Shown one piece after another: positions 27,202-34,377 of a DNA stretch of 64,000 nucleotides. The position numbers and the translations under genes were made by a program. Origin of the DNA: Blastocatellia bacterium. Its GTDB lineage: Bacteria > Acidobacteriota > Blastocatellia > Pyrinomonadales > Pyrinomonadaceae. The first letter of the stretch is position 1. Each line of letters opens with the position of its first letter. A model generated the notes under the pieces. That model saw only the letters and a program-made list of their open reading frames with translations. It had not been told where the DNA came from and ran no database searches. Location: positions 47,776 through 111,775 of the forward strand of contig JAEUQK010000022.1 of NCBI GenBank assembly GCA_016789265.1, given 5' to 3'.

Positions 27202-28230
27202 TCAAGTCGGAACCTCGGTCCGACCAAGTATATCGGTCAATACCTGTTCCGCTTCACGAGATCGATTTCGCATTCCCGCCGAGCGAGCGTTCACAATTAT
27301 GCGATGGGCAAAGCACGGCAGCACCAGGCTCTTGATATCATCTGCGATGCAATAAGCCCTGCCCTCGACCAACGCATTCGCTTGTGCGATACGGTACAAC
27401 GCCAAAGCTCCTCGAGGGCTTACACCAAGTTCGAGATGTTCCGAAAGGCGGGTCGCATCGACGATCGCCAGTAAATAGTCAACTAGGGCGTCGTCAACAC
27501 GAACTGCGGCTGCAAGCGATTGAAGTTCACGAACTTCCAATTGAGAAAGGACCGGCTCGATAAGATCTTCGGGATTCGCACCAGAACGGTCACGAATTAT
27601 CTGGCGCTCATCATCAAGGCTTGGGTATCCCATCTGAAGCCGCAACATAAATCTATCCAACTGAGATTCAGGAAGCGGGTATGTACCGTGATGTTCGGAC
27701 GGATTCTGCGTTGCGACCACCATGAAGGGTAGCGGGAGCCGTCGGGAAACACCGTCAACGGTCACCTGTTCCTCTGCCATGGCCTCAAGAAGCGCGGATT
27801 GGGTCTTCGGAGTCGCACGATTTATCTCGTCAGCCAAAACTATGTTTGCAAATATCGGACCCGGTTTCCATTCAAATTCGCCAGAACGCTGGTCAAAGAC
27901 AGAAAGTCCGATCACATCAGAAGGCAATAGATCGGAAGTAAATTGAATTCTTTGGATCGACAGATCGAGTGCCCTGGCGAGCGCACGCGCAAGTGTCGTT
28001 TTGCCGATCCCGGGCACGTCCTCGATAAGCAAATGACCATTTGCAAAAAGGCAGACCAAAGCCTTTTTGACCGTATCGGATTTCCCGCGGATCACGGTTT
28101 CGATCGCGGTCTTAAGTTCGGCTATCTTTGCCGACGCATCAAAGGAGACCCTCGTTTCCAATGCAGACGCGTTATCACTCTCAGTCGTTATCCAATCTCT
28201 CATCAGGGATTTGGGCGAAGCAATATCCAT
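27202..28230 (-). CDS. MoxR-family AAA+ ATPase
   Basis: A 342-residue ATPase. Walker A is DVPGIGKTT (71-79), Walker B is VLADEINRA, sensor regions include VATQNPSEHHGTYPLPESQLDRFM, and the C-terminal lid has SPRGALALYRIAQANALVEGR. MoxR proteins remodel or activate partner complexes together with DUF58/VWA proteins. It lies 117 bases upstream of the polymerase-like gene and the DUF58 gene, on the same strand. Residues 1-30 are a variable leader. Confidence 0.92.
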   Translation of the reverse strand: MDIASPKSLMRDWITTESDNASALETRVSFDASAKIAELKTAIETVIRGKSDTVKKALVCLFANGHLLIEDVPGIGKTTLARALARALDLSIQRIQFTSDLLPSDVIGLSVFDQRSGEFEWKPGPIFANIVLADEINRATPKTQSALLEAMAEEQVTVDGVSRRLPLPFMVVATQNPSEHHGTYPLPESQLDRFMLRLQMGYPSLDDERQIIRDRSGANPEDLIEPVLSQLEVRELQSLAAAVRVDDALVDYLLAIVDATRLSEHLELGVSPRGALALYRIAQANALVEGRAYCIADDIKSLVLPCFAHRIIVNARSAGMRNRSREAEQVLTDILGRTEVPT

Positions 28231-28300
28231 CGAAAAAGCTCCAATAAATCAGTTTACAGGATAATTGATGCGGTTCGTACGATAAAATTTGCCGTTAATA

Positions 28301-28399
28301 GGAACGCGGACGCACTCGCCCGGGTCTTGAAATGGTGCGTGGATATCGTCAACCCGCATCTTAAGTAGTAAGTATTGCGGGCGAGGGCGTCCGCGTTCC
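28301..28399. repeat. Long near-perfect inverted repeat (palindromic intergenic element)
   Basis: Left arm 28301-28322 and right arm 28378-28399 are 22 bases each and complementary at 21 positions, enclosing 55 bases. GC content of the arms is far above the flanks. It ends one base before the -35 box of the prepilin gene. It has no coding capacity and resembles a miniature mobile or REP-type element. Confidence 0.75.
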
Positions 28400-28400
28400 A

Positions 28401-28429
28401 TCGAAATTTTGAAACTTCTGATGTATAAT
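28401..28429 (+). promoter_or_regulatory. Promoter of the prepilin-like gene
   Basis: A perfect -10 box TATAAT (28424-28429) follows a TCGAAA -35 box (28401-28406) at 17 bases. Transcription would start near 28436, and a strong ribosome-binding site (CGGAGGA, 28444-28450) follows. Confidence 0.5.
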
Positions 28430-28463
28430 TTCGTGTTTACGTGCGGAGGAATTCCCGGTCTTT

Positions 28464-28943
28464 ATGAGCATTCTCAGATTACGTTTGCGAGACCAACGTG
28501 GTTTTAACTTGATCGAACTTATGATCGTGATCGCGATCATTGGTTTGCTGATAGGTGTTGGTGCTATCGCGTGGGGTGCGATGATCAGGTCGGGCAATGA
28601 GACCGCTGCGTTGCAAACACTCGATAGGATACGTACGTTTCAGGCACAATACGCCGCAAAGAACCGTGGTAAGTTTGGCAATTTCGATGACCTTATCCGC
28701 AATTCCGGCTTGGATGACAAATTTACGGGTGAACGTCCCGTAGTTAACGGCTATATTTTCACTTTAACGGTCGAAGAGCCGACGAGCAGCAGGCCGGCAT
28801 TCTATTCGGTAAACGCCGACCCGCAGGTTGCTGAAGGCGTCACGGCGACTGGAAACCGACATTTCTACACCGATTCGTCCCTTGGCACCACTCGCGGAAC
28901 AGACGAAAACCGACCCGCCAAGGCCGACGATCCGTCTATTTAA
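28464..28943 (+). CDS. Type IV pilin-like/pseudopilin protein
   Basis: A 159-residue protein with a class III prepilin signal: a short basic leader, then cleavage at Gly before FNLIELMIVIAIIGLLIGV, with the conserved Glu at +5 and a Leu/Ile-rich helix. The rest is a globular head with no Cys pair. It would be processed by a prepilin peptidase and assembled into a pilus or type II secretion pseudopilus. No pilus assembly genes are adjacent, so it is an orphan minor pilin or major pilin encoded alone. The Shine-Dalgarno sequence is 13 bases from the ATG, slightly long. Confidence 0.82.
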   Translation: MSILRLRLRDQRGFNLIELMIVIAIIGLLIGVGAIAWGAMIRSGNETAALQTLDRIRTFQAQYAAKNRGKFGNFDDLIRNSGLDDKFTGERPVVNGYIFTLTVEEPTSSRPAFYSVNADPQVAEGVTATGNRHFYTDSSLGTTRGTDENRPAKADDPSI

Positions 28944-28949
28944 GATCAA

Positions 28950-29024
<75 letters not shown>

Positions 29025-29035
29025 TTTCAAACAGA

Positions 29036-29067
29036 AAAGGCAGCACGATTAAACGGCTGCCTTTGTT
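29036..29067 (+). terminator. Rho-independent terminator after tRNA-Val
   Basis: Stem AAAGGCAGC (29036-29044) pairs with GCTGCCTTT (29056-29064) 12 bases after the tRNA end, followed by a T-rich tract; the A-rich left flank also lets it serve the opposing small gene. Confidence 0.75.
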
Positions 29068-29086
29068 TATTCAACACTAACCTCTT

Positions 29087-29311
29087 TTATAATTCGCCAA
29101 ATTCCGACTCTTTGGGAATCGCCACGAAGAAGCTCATACCCGGCTTTTTCGGCTTTGGCTGATCCTTGGGCGGATTGTCTTTCGGCTTCGGTTCGATCTT
29201 CGGCGGCGGATCCTTGGGCGGCTTTTGCTGATCGCCTTTTTGTGCCGAAACAGCCAGCGAAAGGCCGGCAACTGCAACCAAGGCGAATAGAATCTGCTTA
29301 AAAGTCTTCAT
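29087..29311 (-). CDS. Small secreted Pro/Lys-rich protein
   Basis: From the ATG at 29311 the product is 74 residues: a signal peptide (MKTFKQILFALVAVAGLSLAVSA) and a mature part of about 50 residues dominated by Lys, Pro and Asp (KPPKDPPPKIEPKPK). The final segment MSFFVAIPKESEFGEL is less biased. A start at 29332 is possible but places acidic residues before the signal. The family is not recognised; a basic low-complexity exported peptide could bind cell-wall polymers, which is only a guess. Confidence 0.6.
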   Translation of the reverse strand: MKTFKQILFALVAVAGLSLAVSAQKGDQQKPPKDPPPKIEPKPKDNPPKDQPKPKKPGMSFFVAIPKESEFGEL

Positions 29312-29452
29312 TGCTCTCATTTCCTCTTCCAAAATCTAACGCATACGGGGAAGAAGGAAAGTGCGTCGCCTTATCTTTAGGCAAACAGGGTGCCAAAGAC
29401 AGGTATATGACGCCCGCGACCGCTAAATAGTTGGTCAATATCGCCCGGGTGA

Positions 29453-29483
29453 AAAACGTGAAGATCACATATCTTTACGTTTT
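29453..29483. promoter_or_regulatory. AT-rich inverted repeat upstream of the TspO-like gene
   Basis: Arms AAAACGTGAAGAT (29453-29465) and ATCTTTACGTTTT (29471-29483) match at 12 of 13 positions around a 5-base spacer. It lies 72 bases before the start codon in a divergent spacer, which suits an operator. Confidence 0.45.
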
Positions 29484-29554
29484 GGGTTATTGTCATACGA
29501 AATAGTAAATAACTCAATAGAAAACCCCAAAGGAATTGATAGAATTGAGGCAAT

Positions 29555-30337
29555 ATGACCGAAAATGCTAACCGGGTCGACAGAGTTCGCTCGTTTCTGG
29601 TGCTGGCCGCGACAGTCGGAACCATCGCTTTCAATTGGCTTGCCGCTGTCGGACGCGTCAACGGCGTCACACCCGAAATTATCTCGGATAAATATCCGAC
29701 GCCTATAACTCCCGCGGGATATGCCTTCGCGATCTGGAGCCTTATCTACCTAGGTTTGATCGCTTTTAGCGTTTACCAGATGCTGCCTGCAAATTTGGTT
29801 CGATTTCGCAGTATCCGTTCGTATTACGTCTTGAGCAGTGCCCTGAACTGCGGCTGGATCTATATGTGGCACAACGATCAGATCGCTATCTGCCTCGTAT
29901 TGATCATTCTGCTCTGGGCGAGCTTGTTCCTCATCAATTTGAACCTCAAAAAAACCGATGGCATGGCTGAATATTGGTTTGCAAAAGCCCCGTTCGCGAT
30001 CTACATGGGATGGGTGACCGCGGCAACACTCGTTAACTTTGCGATATTACTGGTCCATTGGAATGTTTCATTGTCCGAAAACGCTTGGACAGGGATCGCC
30101 GTTGCACTTGTATTGCTGGCTGCGGCTATCGGCGTTCTGATCAGGATTCGTCTGTCAAATTTTCTTTTCCCGCTCGCCATTGCGTGGGCCCTCGCAGCCA
30201 TAGGCGTTAAACAAAGCGGCCACACCCTGGTTGTGGTCGCTACAGCTATCGGGACCATAGCATGTTTGATCGCGACGCTAAGCTTTGTAGTAAACCTTCC
30301 TTCAACGGACAACCCGCGGCCTACCGTGGAGAATTAG
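29555..30337 (+). CDS. TspO/MBR-related tryptophan-rich membrane protein
   Basis: A 260-residue protein with about seven membrane segments. The segment ITPAGYAFAIWSLIYLGLIAF and later NCGWIYMWH resemble the conserved WxxP/GxAWxxLY signatures of the tryptophan-rich sensory protein superfamily, in its longer seven-span form. TspO-type proteins bind porphyrins or related ligands; the longer form is poorly studied. A usable ribosome-binding site (TTGAGG) precedes the ATG, and an inverted repeat lies upstream. It is 10 bases ahead of aroDE, and may be cotranscribed with it. Confidence 0.72.
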   Translation: MTENANRVDRVRSFLVLAATVGTIAFNWLAAVGRVNGVTPEIISDKYPTPITPAGYAFAIWSLIYLGLIAFSVYQMLPANLVRFRSIRSYYVLSSALNCGWIYMWHNDQIAICLVLIILLWASLFLINLNLKKTDGMAEYWFAKAPFAIYMGWVTAATLVNFAILLVHWNVSLSENAWTGIAVALVLLAAAIGVLIRIRLSNFLFPLAIAWALAAIGVKQSGHTLVVVATAIGTIACLIATLSFVVNLPSTDNPRPTVEN

Positions 30338-30347
30338 GTTTAATCCA

Positions 30348-31853
30348 ATGAACAAAGGAAAGGTCTGTATTTCGGTCTGTGCAAAAACCGCGAGCGAAGT
30401 ATTGGAACAGATCGAGCGGGCAGAAGTGCTGGCTGACGTCATCGAGGCTCGCATCGATTGTCTCGATCGAATTGATATCGAGCGGGTGGTATCAGATCTA
30501 AAGACCTCAAAGCCTTTGCTTCTGACATTTCGACCCCAATCGCAAGGCGGGCATGCACCCGACGACCCGCTTCAAAGAATAATGTTCTGGGCTTCGGCAG
30601 TCGGCAATATCGGAATGGAGCTCGACCAGATATGGATCGATAACGAATTTGATATCAGCAGTGCGCTTCAATGGTCAGCCGAAATGACAGCGATCCGTTC
30701 TTTTCATGATTTTAAAGGCTGCCCCGAGAACATCTCGGATATTTATCAAGGGCTTTCTCAGCTTGGGATCGCAAAGATCGCCATTACTGCTAGGACAATC
30801 ACCGACGGCATTCCCGTATGGAACCTTCTTGACAGGGCCCGTGTCGAAGGCAACTCCGTGATCCCGATCGCGATGGGCGAGGCCGGAAAATGGACCCGCA
30901 TACTTGGGCCGGCACACGGAGCTTTTCTTACTTACGCCACGCTAGATCCCGGATCAGAGACGGCCCCTGGTCAGATAACCGCTGAGGATATGATCAATGT
31001 GTATCGTGTAAAGGAACTCGATACGCAGACTGAAGTTTACGGTATCGTAGCGGGCGATACGGGCTATTCGATCTCACCGTGGATGCACAACGCTGCTTTT
31101 AAGGCATCTGGGATGAACCGAGTATTTATCCCGCTTCAAGTTGCGGATCTCGGCGAGTTTCTAACGCGTATGGTGAGAAAGGAAACGCGCGAGGTCGAAT
31201 TGAACTTTAGCGGTTTTTCTGTAACTAATCCCCACAAACAGGCGATCATGCCATTTCTGGACGAGATCGATGAGACCGCCAGGATGATCGGGGCGGTTAA
31301 TACGGTCAAGATCGCGGACGGAAGATTCTATGGCTATAACACCGATGCACCGGGTTTCATTGCTCCGTTAAGAAAGATATTCGGCGATCTCAGAGACGCA
31401 AGCGTTGCGGTCGTAGGCGCGGGCGGTGCGGCCAGAGCCTGCATTTACGCTCTAATGAAAGAAGGCGCGAATACTGCCATCTACGGCCGGGACCTGAAGA
31501 AAGCCGAGCGCGTCGCCGGCGAGTTTGGATGTTCGGCCAAACGTTTCGAGCCCGATCTTTACCTCGGCGGTTACGATATCGTCGTAAACACGACACCGCT
31601 CGGCACCAACGGGGAAAACGAAGACGCTTCGATCGCCTCTGCGGAAGGCCTTCGCGGAGTGAAGCTTGTTTACGACCTTGTATATAACCCGTCTGACACA
31701 CGATTGATCCGCGAGGCAAGGGCCGCCAACGTATCCGCGATCGGAGGGCGTGAGATGCTGATCGCGCAAGGGGCAATGCAGTTTAAGATCTGGACGCGTG
31801 AGACCGCCCCGATCGAGGTAATCACCGCCGCGGTAGAAAAGAAGCTAGGATGA
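30348..31853 (+). CDS. aroDE: Bifunctional 3-dehydroquinate dehydratase (type I) / shikimate dehydrogenase
   Basis: A 501-residue fusion. Residues 1 to about 215 are a type I dehydroquinase: Glu33 and Arg35 in IEARID, His in SFHDFKG near 118 and the Schiff-base Lys in AKIAITA near 141. Residues from about 229 are shikimate dehydrogenase: GDTGYSISPWMHNAAF, NVTNPHK-like FSVTNPHKQ, the NADP site GAGGAARACIYAL and the C-terminal GREMLIAQGAMQF. The two domains catalyse consecutive steps to shikimate. Fusion of this type is known in plants, Chlamydia and several bacterial phyla. Stop overlaps the E1-like gene (ATGA). Confidence 0.93.
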   Translation: MNKGKVCISVCAKTASEVLEQIERAEVLADVIEARIDCLDRIDIERVVSDLKTSKPLLLTFRPQSQGGHAPDDPLQRIMFWASAVGNIGMELDQIWIDNEFDISSALQWSAEMTAIRSFHDFKGCPENISDIYQGLSQLGIAKIAITARTITDGIPVWNLLDRARVEGNSVIPIAMGEAGKWTRILGPAHGAFLTYATLDPGSETAPGQITAEDMINVYRVKELDTQTEVYGIVAGDTGYSISPWMHNAAFKASGMNRVFIPLQVADLGEFLTRMVRKETREVELNFSGFSVTNPHKQAIMPFLDEIDETARMIGAVNTVKIADGRFYGYNTDAPGFIAPLRKIFGDLRDASVAVVGAGGAARACIYALMKEGANTAIYGRDLKKAERVAGEFGCSAKRFEPDLYLGGYDIVVNTTPLGTNGENEDASIASAEGLRGVKLVYDLVYNPSDTRLIREARAANVSAIGGREMLIAQGAMQFKIWTRETAPIEVITAAVEKKLG

Positions 31854-32869
31854 ACGAACGTTATAGTCGCCAGATACTTTTCAACGAGATCGGAAGGGCT
31901 GGTCAGGAAAAGCTATTGAATTCTCGGGTCCTCCTGGTCGGCTGCGGAGCGCTGGGCGCGTCCCACGCGGAAATGCTCGCGCGTGCCGGGGTTGGGCAAC
32001 TCAGGATCGTTGACCGCGATTTTGTCGAATTCACAAACCTCCAGAGGCAAACGCTCTTCAAAGAGGCCGATGCCGCCGAGAGGTTGCCGAAAGCGATCGC
32101 CGCGAAACTGAGGATCACTGAGATAAACTCGGAGATCGAGGTCGAACCTGTCGTCGCCGATGTTAATAATTCGAACATCGAATCGCTTATCGACGGCTGC
32201 GACATCGTCATTGACGGCACTGACAATTTCCAAGTTCGCTATTTGCTAAATGACGCATGCGTCAAAAACAGCAAGTCCTGGATCTATGGTGCGGCCGTAT
32301 CGAGCTACGGGACCACGATGACCATTATCCCCGGCGAAACGCCATGCTTACGGTGCATTTTCGAAGAGATGCCGGATGCCGGAAGTTCACCGACATGTGA
32401 TACCGCCGGCGTCATAATGCCGATTATCTCGAGCATTTCGTCGATACAGGTTTCGGAAGCGCTGAAGCTGCTGACGGGCAATCGCGACGACCTGCACGGT
32501 TCGTTGGTACAGATCGATATTTGGGCGAACGACTGGCGAAAGATAAAGATGAATGCACCGAACCCCGACTGTATCGCCTGTGGCAAGAGACAGTTCGAGT
32601 TTCTCGATGCCGATTCGCAAGGGTTCGCCGCGGTTTTATGCGGCCGCGACGCAGTGCAGATCGTCCCACCAAGGCCTACGAGTTTTGATCTGCATTCACT
32701 CGCCAAGAGACTATCGGCAATGGGCGACGTGAAGGTAAATGAATATCTTGTCAGATTCACCTCTGGAGATAACGAGGTAACGGTATTTGCGGACGGACGT
32801 GCGATCATTAAGGGAATTGACGACGTAGCGGCGGCCCGCGGCATTTACGCCAAATTCATCGGAAACTGA
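31850..32869 (+). CDS. ThiF/MoeB-family E1-like adenylyltransferase
   Basis: A 339-residue E1-like enzyme that adenylates the C-terminal glycine of a ubiquitin-like sulfur carrier (ThiS or MoaD). The nucleotide site is LLVGCGALGASHAEMLARAG, followed by DFVEFTNLQRQ and the structural zinc pairs CLRC and CIAC. The catalytic-loop region after PDAGSSPTCDTAGV is normal. A C-terminal extension of about 90 residues begins CGRDAVQI and resembles that of the Bacillus ThiF/MoeB type. No carrier protein gene is nearby, so thiamine and molybdopterin roles are both open. It overlaps aroDE by four bases. Confidence 0.85.
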   Translation: MNERYSRQILFNEIGRAGQEKLLNSRVLLVGCGALGASHAEMLARAGVGQLRIVDRDFVEFTNLQRQTLFKEADAAERLPKAIAAKLRITEINSEIEVEPVVADVNNSNIESLIDGCDIVIDGTDNFQVRYLLNDACVKNSKSWIYGAAVSSYGTTMTIIPGETPCLRCIFEEMPDAGSSPTCDTAGVIMPIISSISSIQVSEALKLLTGNRDDLHGSLVQIDIWANDWRKIKMNAPNPDCIACGKRQFEFLDADSQGFAAVLCGRDAVQIVPPRPTSFDLHSLAKRLSAMGDVKVNEYLVRFTSGDNEVTVFADGRAIIKGIDDVAAARGIYAKFIGN

Positions 32870-32914
32870 AACTTCAGACCACTGTTTTCCGCGTTAATAT
32901 TCGGAGGCATTGAT

Positions 32915-34261
32915 ATGAGTGAAAGGCCAAAGGTAGTTATCATCGGGGGCGGTTTTGGCGGCCTGTGGGCGGCAAATGCGCTGGCTAATAAACCCGTCGA
33001 TGTGACGCTGATAGACCGCAAGAACCACCATGTCTTTCAGCCACTACTCTATCAGGTAGCCACAGCCGTGCTCTCCCCGGGTGAGATCGCTCAACCACTT
33101 CGGCGAATACTGCACAACGCAAAGAACGTCGAGGTTATTCTAGGTGAGGTCGTCGGTTTCGATACGACGAACGAAAAGGTCCGTCTAGAGGATGGTTCCG
33201 AACTCGGTTTTGACTACCTGATCGTTGCTGCCGGTGCACGCCACTCGTATTTTGGCAACGATGTTTGGGAAACATCGGCGCCGGGACTGAAGACGCTCGA
33301 AGACGCCGTGGAAATGCGTCGTCGAATATTGCTTGCATTTGAATTGGCTGAGCGTGACGCCTATCTCACGGGCAAGCAGCGGCAATTGAATTTTGTTGTG
33401 GTCGGCGGCGGGCCGACTGGTGTAGAACTCGCAGGTGCAATTGCCGACATCGCCCGGCAGGCTCTTGCAAAAGATTTCAAAGCGATCGATACACGCAAAG
33501 CTCGAGTGATCTTGTTCGAAGGTTCTGATCGGGTGCTGGGAACCTTTACGCCTGATCTCACCGACAGCGCAAAAAAGCAGCTGGAGGATCTCGGCGTCGA
33601 GGTTAGACTTAATAGTTTTGTATCGGACATCGCTCCGGGGAAAGTAAAGGTCAGTGATGAGTGGATCGATTGCGACGTTGTATTGTGGGCGACCGGAGTT
33701 GCAGCGTCGCCGCTCGGCAAACAACTTGGAGTCGAGACCGACAAGGCGGGACGGGTCTTTGTTGAGACTGATCTCAGCCTTCCAGGGCACAAGAACATCT
33801 TTATTATTGGGGACATGGCCTCTATAAAGCGGGAAAATGGAGAACCGGTTCCCGGTGTTAGCCCCGCTGCAATGCAAATGGGACGAGCGACAGCGAAAAA
33901 CGTTCTCGCCGACCTCAAGGGAAAGGCCCGAACAGACTTTCGCTACGTTGATAAGGGCTCAATGGCTACCATCGGGCGCAGCAAAGCAATAGCTCATCTT
34001 TTCGGCATGAAGTTCAAGGGCTTTATCGCATGGACGATGTGGCTCTGGCTTCACGTTTTCTTTCTGATCGGCTTTCGAAACCGGATCGTCGTAATGGTCG
34101 AATGGTTTTGGGCATACCTCACCCGCGAACGCAGCGCTCGCCTGATCACCGGCGATGCCGAGGACCTGCACGATGCATTGGCGTTCATCGAAGGCAAAGA
34201 GGCTGTCGAATTTCCAAACGATCGTTCCACAAAACGTAAGGCAAAGGCGCGATCACTCTGA
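32915..34261 (+). CDS. ndh: Type II NADH dehydrogenase (NDH-2)
   Basis: A 448-residue flavoenzyme that oxidises NADH and reduces quinone without pumping protons. It begins with the FAD site VIIGGGFGGLWAANAL, has the second nucleotide site VVGGGPTGVELAGAIADIA and the FAD-phosphate region FIIGDMASI. The C-terminal amphipathic and membrane-facing stretch GFIAWTMWLWLHVFFLIGFRNRI anchors it on the inner face of the membrane. The length is typical. A ribosome-binding site (CGGAGG) is 8 bases upstream, and a terminator follows the stop. Confidence 0.92.
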   Translation: MSERPKVVIIGGGFGGLWAANALANKPVDVTLIDRKNHHVFQPLLYQVATAVLSPGEIAQPLRRILHNAKNVEVILGEVVGFDTTNEKVRLEDGSELGFDYLIVAAGARHSYFGNDVWETSAPGLKTLEDAVEMRRRILLAFELAERDAYLTGKQRQLNFVVVGGGPTGVELAGAIADIARQALAKDFKAIDTRKARVILFEGSDRVLGTFTPDLTDSAKKQLEDLGVEVRLNSFVSDIAPGKVKVSDEWIDCDVVLWATGVAASPLGKQLGVETDKAGRVFVETDLSLPGHKNIFIIGDMASIKRENGEPVPGVSPAAMQMGRATAKNVLADLKGKARTDFRYVDKGSMATIGRSKAIAHLFGMKFKGFIAWTMWLWLHVFFLIGFRNRIVVMVEWFWAYLTRERSARLITGDAEDLHDALAFIEGKEAVEFPNDRSTKRKAKARSL

Positions 34262-34286
34262 TCGAACGTACTTGATCAAGCCTGAT

Positions 34287-34318
34287 ACCCGGACTGCCCG
34301 TCCGGGTGTCTTTTTATT
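34287..34318 (+). terminator. Rho-independent terminator after ndh
   Basis: Stem ACCCGGAC (34287-34294) pairs with GTCCGGGT (34300-34307), and a run of five T residues begins at 34311. Confidence 0.85.
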
Positions 34319-34377
34319 TGTGGATAGCTTATATTTAACCGAAGTCGGAAATTGCCATTTTTATCAGATCGATACGC

